A model generated the notes under the pieces. That model was not told the origin of the DNA. It did no database searches and saw only the letters and a program-made list of their open reading frames with translations. Of a stretch of DNA of 64,000 nucleotides, positions 17,520 through 26,081 are shown in pieces. Each line of letters opens with the position of its first letter. Position 1 is the first letter of the stretch. A program made the position numbers and the translations under genes. The stretch comes from Roseiconus nitratireducens (GTDB lineage Bacteria > Planctomycetota > Planctomycetia > Pirellulales > Pirellulaceae), in assembly GCF_008629675.1 (NCBI RefSeq), contig NZ_VWOX01000002.1, forward strand, positions 682,001 through 746,000. Direction: 5' to 3'.

Positions 17520-18803
17520 CTAATCGCCAGAAATTGATGCGGTACACGCAGATAGCTTCGCCACTTGAAGCCGGCTCGCCTTACTCTCAGGAAGCAAGCT
17601 GCAAAAGTGCTGCAAAACGTGCCGAGCGGTCACATCCCACGAGCGATTTTCCATCCCATGACGAATCTGCTCTCGATTCCATTGCCGATCACACGCGGCA
17701 AGAATCGCATCCGCTGCGGCGATTGCGGATCGTTCACGCATGATGATTCCGTATCCAGTTTTCTCGATTTCGTCGGGTGCACCACCGACACGCGTTGACA
17801 CTGCTGGCAAACCGCAGGCAAGTGCCTCCAGAAGCGCGTTGGGAGAACCTTCGCGGGACGAGGCAAGCACGTACAGGTCACTCGCGTTGTGCCATTTGTA
17901 CAGCTGATCGTGCTCGCAGATCCCAGGGAACAGAACCCGATCCGATAATCCCAGTCTCGCAATCGCGGATCGCAGCTGAGATGTAAAATCAGTGCCATGC
18001 CGCCCCGGTCCTCCGACGCAGACGTACATCACGTCGGGACGTCGCTGCAGGACTTTTGGAAGAGCCTCGACGATAACCTGAAATCCCTTCAGCGCAATCC
18101 GATCACCGACACTCAGCAAAATGGTCTTAGCTTGCGGAAGCCCAAGCTCGGCACGGCACTGAGCGGAATCTGCCGGGCGAAACTTGTTGGTGTCCACGCC
18201 GTTTGGAATGAGAGCGACACTCTCCTTTGCGGCACCATTGATGATCATCGCCTCAGCGATTTCTGAACTCAAGGCGATAGAACCATCGCAATTTCGAAGG
18301 GCCCAGCGAATCGGACGCCCTTTTAAGGGATAGGAAGGAAATCGCAACATGTCGGCGCCACGTCCCGTCATGCAAACTGGCACTCGGAAATGGCGTGCGA
18401 CTCGAGTTGCAGCGACGCCGCTCGGATAAACAAAATGGGCATCGATCAAATCAAACGGGAATGCTTGGTGTATCCGCTTCGCCTCTTTCAACAAGGCCGG
18501 ATACATCAACTGTGGATGGATATAACCTCCGACTTTGGGCGGCAGCGGGTATCTGGGTCGACTAACAGAAAGGCCGTCCACAAACTCATGTTGTGGAAAC
18601 TGGGATCGCTCGTACCATGACGGGATGGAACGGATCGGCGGCGCCCACGGGGTCGGCGCAATGACCCGGACCTCCACGCCCGGAATGCGATCGAGCGCGG
18701 CAATTCTTTCCTTGACAAAGATTCCTCGCGTGGGATCCACTGAAGACGGAAAGGTGGCACTCACGACAAGCACCCGCATGACGGTTTCGTCGCAATCACT
18801 CAT
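17520..18803 (-). CDS. Glycosyltransferase family 4
   Basis: The protein has 427 residues. VLVVSATFPSSVDPTRGIFVKERI is the N-terminal strand and loop, FDLIDAHFVYPSGVAA and MTGRGADMLRFP follow, and then SIALSSEIAEAMI. The donor domain has ALIPNGVDTNKF, LLSVGDRIALKGFQVI and LASSREGSPNALLEALACGLPAV with the E-x7-E signature. This is a typical retaining GT4, close to the group with TGRGxD motifs seen in exopolysaccharide loci. The start could be ATG 18803 (8-base overlap with the upstream gene) or ATG 18779 directly before MRVLVVSATFP. It acts in the cytoplasm at the membrane. Confidence 0.9.
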   Translation of the reverse strand: MSDCDETVMRVLVVSATFPSSVDPTRGIFVKERIAALDRIPGVEVRVIAPTPWAPPIRSIPSWYERSQFPQHEFVDGLSVSRPRYPLPPKVGGYIHPQLMYPALLKEAKRIHQAFPFDLIDAHFVYPSGVAATRVARHFRVPVCMTGRGADMLRFPSYPLKGRPIRWALRNCDGSIALSSEIAEAMIINGAAKESVALIPNGVDTNKFRPADSAQCRAELGLPQAKTILLSVGDRIALKGFQVIVEALPKVLQRRPDVMYVCVGGPGRHGTDFTSQLRSAIARLGLSDRVLFPGICEHDQLYKWHNASDLYVLASSREGSPNALLEALACGLPAVSTRVGGAPDEIEKTGYGIIMRERSAIAAADAILAACDRQWNREQIRHGMENRSWDVTARHVLQHFCSLLPESKASRLQVAKLSACTASISGD

Positions 18804-20940
18804 GCAGATACCACGCTCCAATTCCGAGACTATCGTACTCTCGTTCTACGCAATTGCTCGCTCGGTGTCCCAACTCCACCGAGTCATCGGTGGAAGTCAA
18901 TTGCACTTCCGTCTCTCCGGCGACAAAGCGGGCGGATCGACGCGGTGACCCGATCACCGTCAAAATCAAACTCGAATGACCTACGGGAATCTGAAACCGT
19001 AAAGCCGCCGCCCTTTCCACGACTCCATATCCCGGACTCGATCCTGCTGCGCAACCCTCATCGTCCGGGCCGATCAGCTCGAACTCCAGCCTATCACCAT
19101 CAACCGCGGTAGTGATCGTTAGCGGACCGCTTTCGAACATCGGACACCGAGGAGTTGTGTTCGCCAACTGCCAATCTCGCGACGCCAACTGCCAATACCA
19201 CTCAGCCGTCTGCTCGCGTGCTGTCTCCAGCCAGTCGGCAATCCAGACCGCCTCGCCGGGAATTGCCAACAAATGCCGGGTGATCGCGCAATCGTCCCAC
19301 TTCACGCTGCCACACGCGCGCCAGCGAGCAGTATCCTTCGCCCAGCGAAGCTGTGTCGTCGCGATATCATGAGACCAGGAGAGTCCGCCAGCCGCACGGA
19401 CAAGCGGAGCGCCATCAAAAATGATCGAGCTGTGGGCTGACGGCGATCGGAAATGATCACGCCGCATTGAGTTTCCCGCGTAGTTCGGCATCCCAGAGTC
19501 GCGAATAACTGAGCGCCCTGCCCAGTGAACCAGCACCTGCAAGGTATCAGCATGCCCGTGGGCAGCCGAAGGTGTTGCATCCGGATGCAGCCCATGCGCG
19601 ATGGGACCCGCGTCGAAGGTGATCGAATCGCTCGCGTTGCAAGCGGTAAAATAGCCGGCGTGCGGGAGTACTGCGACACGCGCCTCGCTTTCGGAAACCG
19701 ATATCGAATGCAAGTATTTCAGCCCTTCGATGCCCAGCAGCCAGAAGCTTTCCACAAAGCTTTCCTGGCCAACGCAAGCGATTTCCGGATCGTTGAGTGC
19801 CGCGGCGGCGAATTGGTGCAACGGGGCAAAATCCCAAAAATCCTCTCGCGCCACCGGAATGGCACTGGCCGAATCCACGTCTCCGATTGCCGGCCAACGA
19901 CCGTCTGGCTGCCGAAACAGCAGTCCCGCCTGGTATCCCTTCCTCACCAGCTCGCTAATCGCCAAATCCGTGTCGCCCGGGGCCTGCCCAGCAACCATCG
20001 CCAGCGTGAGAAAACCCAGCGTGAAGTAATGGTAACCCATCGCCTGTTCAACGCAGAAACCGTCGTCATAAAACTGACGCGGACCAAATCCATGAAGCAG
20101 ATCACGCCCTTTGTTCCGCCACCGATCGGCATCTGGCAGTCCCTGAAAGACCGCCCCCAGCAGGTACATGCCCGTGGCTTCGCCGATCACGTGGTTGTAG
20201 GGACTGGAGTAAATTGAAAGATGGTTTTCCAAGTAATGTCCATGCAGGAACAATTCACCAATCCACCGCTTCGCTAGCGCTTCGTCGTTCAGCAGTGATG
20301 GCGCACTGGCGATCATCCAGATCCAGGACATCGACCGCATTGCCACTTCCAGGCCACTGGTCCAGTGGATGCCATGGCCAAAGCGATTCTGCGCTAGCCA
20401 GCTTTCCAGGACGTGGCGAGCGAGTTCCAAGTGGGACTCAACACCGTTGAGCAATCCGCTGCGGGTCAGCTCGACCAAATACTGGTGTCGGCCTAGCTCC
20501 CAAATGTGTTTGAAATCAACATGCTCGGGGATACGGTGGTATGAAACGCGGCTGAAGAAGGCATCGTCCCAACGATGACCGCTCACCGGATCCGCGTGCC
20601 AATCGATCGGCCGGTCGACACGTACTGGCTGCCCCAACAGGTGATACTCACCCACCGCGATCCTGCCAGCGACTCGCTCTGTGGACTGACACAGCATTTT
20701 TAGTTCGCGAGGAAACTCCCTGGCCAATCGCTCCCGTTGATCCGGCCGTGTCCCTGGCACCAATGTCTGGCAAGCGGCGGCAATCTCTGCTTCCATCCCC
20801 GCGACCTGACCCGTCCAGTTCTCAGGCGTTCGCGCCATCCGTTTCAGCCGCTGGATCCCCCAGTGTCCCGCAGCACGCCCCAGCAGTTCCCCCGGAGGCA
20901 TCCGCCGCAACTTCTTAAGTTTATTTAAAGACAACAACAT
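18796..20940 (-). CDS. Heparinase II/III-like polysaccharide lyase family protein
   Basis: The protein has 714 residues. The N-terminal ~400 residues look like the (alpha/alpha) toroid domain, with WELGRHQYLVELTRSG, SMSWIWMIASAP and NHLSIYSSPYNHVIGEATG. The C-terminal beta-sandwich half opens with PSAAHGHADTLQVLVHWAGR (His pair near 461-464), then DSGMPNYAGN and SAHSSIIFDGAPLV, which are heparinase II/III hallmarks. No clear signal peptide is visible, as in most homologues inside exopolysaccharide clusters. Such proteins are regularly found beside Wzx/Wzy-type loci and may edit the nascent polymer. ATG 20940. The 3' end overlaps the next GT4 by 8 bases. Upstream lies the heptamer array. Confidence 0.85.
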   Translation of the reverse strand: MLLSLNKLKKLRRMPPGELLGRAAGHWGIQRLKRMARTPENWTGQVAGMEAEIAAACQTLVPGTRPDQRERLAREFPRELKMLCQSTERVAGRIAVGEYHLLGQPVRVDRPIDWHADPVSGHRWDDAFFSRVSYHRIPEHVDFKHIWELGRHQYLVELTRSGLLNGVESHLELARHVLESWLAQNRFGHGIHWTSGLEVAMRSMSWIWMIASAPSLLNDEALAKRWIGELFLHGHYLENHLSIYSSPYNHVIGEATGMYLLGAVFQGLPDADRWRNKGRDLLHGFGPRQFYDDGFCVEQAMGYHYFTLGFLTLAMVAGQAPGDTDLAISELVRKGYQAGLLFRQPDGRWPAIGDVDSASAIPVAREDFWDFAPLHQFAAAALNDPEIACVGQESFVESFWLLGIEGLKYLHSISVSESEARVAVLPHAGYFTACNASDSITFDAGPIAHGLHPDATPSAAHGHADTLQVLVHWAGRSVIRDSGMPNYAGNSMRRDHFRSPSAHSSIIFDGAPLVRAAGGLSWSHDIATTQLRWAKDTARWRACGSVKWDDCAITRHLLAIPGEAVWIADWLETAREQTAEWYWQLASRDWQLANTTPRCPMFESGPLTITTAVDGDRLEFELIGPDDEGCAAGSSPGYGVVERAAALRFQIPVGHSSLILTVIGSPRRSARFVAGETEVQLTSTDDSVELGHRASNCVEREYDSLGIGAWYLHE

Positions 20941-21000
20941 TTAACTAAAGCAATCGGCTTTCCACCCTCGCTTGAGCCGACGGCGCTCACCGCTCGCTGC

Positions 21001-21231
21001 TCACCACTCGCCACTCACCACTCGCCACTCGCCACTCACCACTCACCACTCGCCACTCGCCACTCGCCACTCGCCACTCACCACTCACCACTCGCCACTC
21101 GCCACTCGCCACTCACCACTCGCCACTCGCCACTCACCACTCACTACTCACCACTCACCACTCACTACTCACCACTCACCACTCACTACTCACCACTCAC
21201 CACTCACTACTCGCTACTCGCTACTCGCTAC
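21001..21231. repeat. Heptamer tandem array, 33 units, ending at a stop codon
   Basis: There are 33 uninterrupted copies of TCRCYAC (plus strand), with variation only at positions 3 (A/G) and 5 (C/T). The left two thirds mix TCACCAC and TCGCCAC. Units 21-29 follow a 21-bp super-period (TCACTAC then two TCACCAC), and the last three are TCGCTAC. The array ends exactly where the TCA (TGA on the minus strand, 21232-21234) of the sulfotransferase gene begins. It fills most of the 291-base gap before the heparinase-like gene. An 89-codon plus-strand frame through it is only a by-product of the period, which has no stop in that frame. Confidence 0.97.
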
Positions 21232-22263
21232 TCATCGCTGAAACAAATCCTTCACCCGGCACTTCACTTTGTAAACGTTGTCGCTCCAGTACGCTGGAAA
21301 CTTCCATTTCATCAGTTCATCATGCGAACGCCAGAGACAAGCCTGCCACTTAGTCCCGTTAAGACTTTCGCATTCGGTGAGCGTTTCATAGCCGTGCCGC
21401 CGCAATTGGCTCCCCGCGTACCGCTCGAATGTCGCCACCTGCTCCCGCGACCATTCCCGTTTCCACTTGTTGCTATTATCCGTCATCAATCGCTGTGACA
21501 GCCCTCCGCGGATCTGTGAGATCAGCTTTGCGCGATCCCCGGGAACGTGCAAAAAATCAATCAGCTGTCCAAAAAACTCTCCCGGCTCGGTGAGCATGTC
21601 CTCATACCGCAGCGTGATGATCTGGTCGGGAGGAAGCTTTTCTGCGAATCGGCCTCCCTTGTCGATCGTGTCCCGCCACCGCATGGCAGCCGTGTACGGA
21701 TTTTTGGAACCAAAGTAGGTTTTTGAAAGCGAGAGCGCTACGTCGCGTCCATCACGGACCAGATGAACATACTTGGCGTCCGGGAACAACTCATAGATCA
21801 CATCCAGGTGGTGGATGTACCCCGGCGTCTTGTCGCCCCAGCGCTGGAGTCCAACGTGATCGGCAAAGCAGGAGAAGATCGCATCCAGGACTCCCGCGTA
21901 CGTTTTGACCTCGACGTGAGCGATGACCTCATCAACGGTCAACGTGAATTTGTTGAACTTATGCGAGCGTTCCAGCCAGCGTTCCGAAAGCAGATGTTCC
22001 ACGAGTCGTCGCAGATTGACTAGGTCTTCGAGCGGACGGTAGGCCTCTTGTCGCTCGAAATATTTGATGATGAACTGACTTTCGGTCGGGAACGCGATCC
22101 CCAGCCAGTCCCTCATCAGGTGACTGAGAATCGACGTGCCGCTACGAGCGTTGCCGATCAAAATTACCGGATGGTTCACTGCAGGTCCCACTATACTTGT
22201 TGTTTTCAGCGATGATGAGGCAGGAATGTTCATGAGCGGGATCCAAATCAAAGAGACACCCAT
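21232..22263 (-). CDS. Sulfotransferase family protein
   Basis: The protein has 343 residues. The 5'-phosphosulfate loop is VILIGNARSGTSILS (about 33-47), and the 3'-phosphate-binding region is YVHLVRDGRDVALSLSKTYFG with RWRDTI following. ITLRYEDMLTEPGEFFGQL is the conserved segment of the Sulfotransfer_1/3 families. It would move a sulfonyl group from PAPS to a hydroxyl of a sugar or lipid in the cytoplasm. The ATG 22263 start is plausible; ATG 22233 (MNIPASS) is also possible. The stop codon abuts the 33-unit heptamer array. A second sulfotransferase-like gene is just upstream, 18 bases away, so two positions or two substrates may be sulfated. Confidence 0.88.
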   Translation of the reverse strand: MGVSLIWIPLMNIPASSSLKTTSIVGPAVNHPVILIGNARSGTSILSHLMRDWLGIAFPTESQFIIKYFERQEAYRPLEDLVNLRRLVEHLLSERWLERSHKFNKFTLTVDEVIAHVEVKTYAGVLDAIFSCFADHVGLQRWGDKTPGYIHHLDVIYELFPDAKYVHLVRDGRDVALSLSKTYFGSKNPYTAAMRWRDTIDKGGRFAEKLPPDQIITLRYEDMLTEPGEFFGQLIDFLHVPGDRAKLISQIRGGLSQRLMTDNSNKWKREWSREQVATFERYAGSQLRRHGYETLTECESLNGTKWQACLWRSHDELMKWKFPAYWSDNVYKVKCRVKDLFQR

Positions 22264-22281
22264 CTCCGTACACGAGTGGGA

Positions 22282-23253
22282 CTAGCCATAAAGCAATCTC
22301 GCCGCTTTCGCACCGAGTTTCTGTGGCACCCGTTGTGCCACGTCAGATGCACGTCGCCGTGCGATTTCTAAACGACCGAGCGAATCTCCTTCGCGGGTAG
22401 CACACTCGTATCCGAACCGCAAAATTTGTTCACGCAGAACAGATTCAGAAGCGATTAAATCTTTTTGGCTTAGCTGTTTCCACTTCAAGCTATTGCCTCG
22501 CTTTACAAAGACCTCGCTTACATGCTCAACCACCTCTGGTGTCACCGGCTCCCCAACAAACTCCGCAAGCTTCTCAACCTCGGACATGGGGTCAGTCAGC
22601 AAGTCCTCGTACTTGATGCACAAAATGCGATCAGGCGACTTTTCCAGATGGGCAGCATAGATTTCAAGCTGAAAGCGAATGTACCTGGATGCGAAGTACA
22701 GATCTCTCGGGCCAAAGTTCTTGTTTGCGACTGAAAGCGCATTGTCACGAGGGTCACGTACAAGCAAGATGATTCTGTAGTCAGGAATCACCTGTTCCAG
22801 ATAATTCAGATTTTGCCAGATATCATCGCTTTTAATCGCCTTGTGCTTACCGCCCGTGTTGAAGGCATGATAGCCGTAGAAAAAATCAGCGAATTCGGCC
22901 CCCGATGCTGTAGATGCGTGGCTCAAATGCTTTTCGATTCCCTCGTAATTTGCTGCCTGTCTGAAATACTTTCGCGAGAGCATCCGTTTTCGTATCGGCC
23001 CAGGAAAAAGGGAACGATAAACGCGAATTGCTTCACGTTCGCCTGCCGACTTCGTCTGCTGCTGACACACCCTTACCGCAGCATCAAAAATGAGCGATCG
23101 ATCAATCACAACAGAAAACTGCAACGCCTTTGCCATCAATTGCGAAATAAAATTAGTGCCCGATCCTTGAACGCCAAGGATCACATAGGTAGGTTCCGCA
23201 CGCATCTTCTGTAGTGAACTGTTCAGAATCTCTTCGCTGGTTTCATTTCTCAT
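22282..23253 (-). CDS. Sulfotransferase-like protein (second copy)
   Basis: The protein has 323 residues. VILGVQGSGTNFISQL at 24-39 is the P-loop-like PAPS site, and RIILLVRDPRDNALSVANKNFG is the 3'-phosphate region. ILCIKYEDLLTDPMSEVEKLAEFVGEP is typical of Sulfotransfer family members. The N-terminal region is disputed: the open frame reaches 23457, but ATG 23253 (MRNETSEE) has a good AGGTCAGGA site and leaves 24 residues before the P-loop. The sequence is only distantly similar to the neighbour at 21,232, so they are not a recent duplication. The substrate is unknown. Confidence 0.8.
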   Translation of the reverse strand: MRNETSEEILNSSLQKMRAEPTYVILGVQGSGTNFISQLMAKALQFSVVIDRSLIFDAAVRVCQQQTKSAGEREAIRVYRSLFPGPIRKRMLSRKYFRQAANYEGIEKHLSHASTASGAEFADFFYGYHAFNTGGKHKAIKSDDIWQNLNYLEQVIPDYRIILLVRDPRDNALSVANKNFGPRDLYFASRYIRFQLEIYAAHLEKSPDRILCIKYEDLLTDPMSEVEKLAEFVGEPVTPEVVEHVSEVFVKRGNSLKWKQLSQKDLIASESVLREQILRFGYECATREGDSLGRLEIARRRASDVAQRVPQKLGAKAARLLYG

Positions 23254-23503
23254 TGCATTTCCTGACCTATGCTGGGTGCTTCGCCTAGTAGATTCGACTG
23301 ACATATTGACCAACTTTTCTTCAGCAACATCGCAACGTTCATCCATCGTCAAAGCCAAAAGCGCCAATAGCCCAGCTGCTTTGCATACCGTGGCTTCAGG
23401 CAGTGTCCGGACACGGCCGATGGTCGTCGTACTCCGCGCAACGCCAAGCAGGAACAAAGTACCCCGCTTCGACCAGCCGACGACGTACTGAAGCGTCGCA
23501 ATT

Positions 23504-24814
23504 TCAGAATGCGACTTCCTGTGCAGGCACTAGCAAGTCTCCGCGGTCGAGTAGCCGGTGACAGCCGATCGCAAGCGCGATTAGCCAAAGGCCCCATTCA
23601 TTGTTGAGGAAGTTCCCGAACAACGATTGAATAAATAGCCCGCATAGGCCGGCTACAATGGATAACGAGACAATGCTAATGAAGAGCTGGTTTGTTTGAA
23701 TTGCGTGCCGCGACGTCCGCCACGCCAGCAGCAGTCCTGAGGCAAACAAGGCCAGGCGAAGTGCCAGGCCCTGAATCCCCCACTCGCAAGCCTCGTTAAT
23801 ATAGCCTTGATGCACGGATCTCGCCGCGCCGACCCCCGTAACTCGATGAATGTAGCGCTCACCGTATACGTCTTTAAACCCCCCGCCACCGGCTCCCAGC
23901 GGATGTTCAGAAATCATCATCAGACCAGCTTGCCAGAATTCTACCCGGCTTGCCGCAGACCGGTCCCGCTCTTCGGCGTCGTTAAATGTTGTCGCGAACC
24001 GTTCTAAAATGCGGGGGTCTCCCAGAAGCAACCAGCCGGCTAATAGTCCCAGTGCAGCAATTTTATAGACTTGGGGACGTATTGAACTGGGTGCAGCGGC
24101 GAGGTACACGATTCCCAGGATGATCAGCCCTAAGAAGGCGCCGCGACTGTTGCAGAGCAACAACACGTTTAGGATGAGGGGCCCGGACATGACTGCAATC
24201 GCCTTGTCACGGCGTTGGCCGAATAGGAAGAGTGGACCTATGAACGCAATGCAAGTGACCATCAAACACGCCAAATCGTTCGACGTTGATGCGCTCGCCG
24301 TTCCCACTCCCTCCAGTCGCCCACCGCTGACACGACCGCGATCATTGAACGTTACCTCGTATCCCATGTACGCGGCGCCAAGTACGATTGCGACAATGAT
24401 AATCTTGAGGTCCGTTTCGCTGCGAATGCTGTAGAGCATCGACACAAAGAGAACCATCATCTTCAGCAACAGGATGTATGTAACGCTGCTAATCGCCAGG
24501 CTCGGCGCGAGCAGAAAGTGGACGAGTGTCGCATTTGCGGCAATTAGCAGCACAAGAGTGATGAACCGGTTACTGACCCGCCGGGTGCCTAGATCCCGTT
24601 CGCTAAACGCCCCTGCCAGAATAAGGCTGCCGAACATCACCAGTGAAGCAAATAAATTCCAGCGGATATGGGCCACCGCACTTCCCCACCACCAATACGG
24701 AGGCGCGAGGAAAAAGGTCAGCATGTACAGCGCCACCCCCCAAGCCGGCCGGCGCAGCGCTGCTACGGCCAGGATGACGAATAGCATCAACCAGAGAATA
24801 AGGGTCAGGTTCAT
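23504..24814 (-). CDS. O-antigen ligase/Wzy-like polymerase, multi-pass membrane protein
   Basis: The protein has 436 residues and at least ten hydrophobic segments, beginning MNLTLILWLMLFVILAV. Between late helices is the large periplasmic loop with FWQAGLMMISEHPLGAGGGGFKD, where the HPxxGxGxxxF pattern is typical of the Wzy_C (O-antigen ligase/polymerase) family, followed by VHQGYINEACEWG with its His and Glu. It would join repeat units, or a finished glycan, at the outer face of the inner membrane. ATG 24814 overlaps the stop of the upstream GT4 gene by ATGA. It is the only polymerase candidate in the window and pairs functionally with the flippase at 33,774 and the Wzc-like protein at 45,629. 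Confidence 0.88.
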   Translation of the reverse strand: MNLTLILWLMLFVILAVAALRRPAWGVALYMLTFFLAPPYWWWGSAVAHIRWNLFASLVMFGSLILAGAFSERDLGTRRVSNRFITLVLLIAANATLVHFLLAPSLAISSVTYILLLKMMVLFVSMLYSIRSETDLKIIIVAIVLGAAYMGYEVTFNDRGRVSGGRLEGVGTASASTSNDLACLMVTCIAFIGPLFLFGQRRDKAIAVMSGPLILNVLLLCNSRGAFLGLIILGIVYLAAAPSSIRPQVYKIAALGLLAGWLLLGDPRILERFATTFNDAEERDRSAASRVEFWQAGLMMISEHPLGAGGGGFKDVYGERYIHRVTGVGAARSVHQGYINEACEWGIQGLALRLALFASGLLLAWRTSRHAIQTNQLFISIVSLSIVAGLCGLFIQSLFGNFLNNEWGLWLIALAIGCHRLLDRGDLLVPAQEVAF

Positions 24815-26055
24815 TGATGAACGTTCCCTGCCGAGGACAGGCGCGTTCCCTGTCTTATCGCTAGCATCTGGCGGTAGAGTTGCGCGTACCGCTGCGCCAT
24901 CTGCACGGCGGCAAACAACTGCTGGTGACGCCGCATTGCGGCCCCTCTAAGAGAAAGCCGGCAATCCGCTGAGGACAACTCACCAATACCACCCACCAAC
25001 GCGTCGACGTCTGCTGGCGGCACCAAGCGACCACATTCGCCGTTGCGGCCCAAAACCTCTGCAGAATCACCTACTTCCGTGGCGACTACTGGGCATCCGG
25101 CCGCCAACGCTTCCACCATTGATTGGCTCATACCCTCACTGTGACTGGTGTTGAGATACAGATCAAACAGCGAAAGCCAAGGGCCGACATTATCTTGGTG
25201 ACCGGCGAAGTGGACGCGATCGCTGACAGCTAGCTCCACCGCCAAGTCTGTCAATCGCTCCTGCTCCGGACCGTCCCCCACGAACATCAGGTGATACCCG
25301 CGGCCTTCGGCCATTAGCTTTGCAAGGGCTCGGATAGCCAAATCAAAACCCTTCACGGGCACCAGCCGACCAACGCTCCCGAGTAGCACTGCTCCGTCGG
25401 GCACGCCGAGCTCGCGGCGGCGGACAGATGCCTGCTCGGCGGAGAGAAGACCGTCAGGAGCTTCGACGCCGTTTGGGATTACATATACATTTTCAGCCGG
25501 ATAACCGCAGCGGTCTTCAATCCGCCTTGCCACCGTATGGGCGTTTGTGACGACAGCATCGCAGCGCCGCATGGCCCATCCAGCCATCCGGCCGCGTACC
25601 CGCATCCGCAGCCCGCGCATTTCTGCAGCCCCAAGGACACTTCCCCGCTCCGCATGTATATGCACGGGGACTTTGGCTCGACGGCGGGCGAGATGCGACT
25701 CGATGAGAGTACCCCAATTATGGGAATGAAGCACATCCACTTGATGATGCTCAAGGACCTCGGCGAAGCGACGAATGACTGAACGGTCAAACGCCTTTCG
25801 GGTACCAAGTTCAATAACGGGCACGTCACACGCCTCGATCCAATTCGCGGCTGGGCCGGTCCTGCTCAAACAAACGACGAGGGGGGCGAAGCGGTTGTGG
25901 TCGAGCGAGTTGATCAAGCGCGCAATGCTGCGCTCAGCGCCTCCGATCCGCATCGAGTGGATCGCGTACGCGACGCTGATTCGGGACAGCCTGTCTGGGT
26001 CGATTGTGGCCACTTGACCGGTCACCTGACACCCAGCAGCCACATCGTCAATCAT
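24811..26055 (-). CDS. Glycosyltransferase family 4
   Basis: The protein has 414 residues. SVAYAIHSMRIGGAERSI at 27-44 carries the GGAER motif common in exosortase-associated GT4 enzymes. VDVLHSHNWGTLIESHLA, IHAERGSVL and AVVTNAHTVARRI follow. The C-terminal half has VIPNGVEAPDG, LLGSVGRLVPVKGFDLAIRAL, MFVGDGPEQERL and NTSHSEGMSQSMVEALAAGCPVVA with the E-x7-E signature. I chose ATG 26055 because the longer frame to 26169 would overlap the asparagine-synthase gene by 88 bases. Its stop overlaps the polymerase start. A cytoplasmic sugar transferase of the repeat-unit assembly line. Confidence 0.9.
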   Translation of the reverse strand: MIDDVAAGCQVTGQVATIDPDRLSRISVAYAIHSMRIGGAERSIARLINSLDHNRFAPLVVCLSRTGPAANWIEACDVPVIELGTRKAFDRSVIRRFAEVLEHHQVDVLHSHNWGTLIESHLARRRAKVPVHIHAERGSVLGAAEMRGLRMRVRGRMAGWAMRRCDAVVTNAHTVARRIEDRCGYPAENVYVIPNGVEAPDGLLSAEQASVRRRELGVPDGAVLLGSVGRLVPVKGFDLAIRALAKLMAEGRGYHLMFVGDGPEQERLTDLAVELAVSDRVHFAGHQDNVGPWLSLFDLYLNTSHSEGMSQSMVEALAAGCPVVATEVGDSAEVLGRNGECGRLVPPADVDALVGGIGELSSADCRLSLRGAAMRRHQQLFAAVQMAQRYAQLYRQMLAIRQGTRLSSAGNVHQ

Positions 26056-26081
26056 CTCGATGGGTTTGTTCGACTGTGAAA

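Noticed and set aside
21001..21231. CRISPR-like array
   Set aside because: The unit is 7 bp and contiguous, with no spacers.
20972..21241. Plus-strand 89-codon frame of HSPLTTH-type repeats
   Set aside because: It is the translation of the heptamer array, which has no stop in that frame. There is no ribosome site, no non-repeat domain, and it runs antisense into a sulfotransferase gene.
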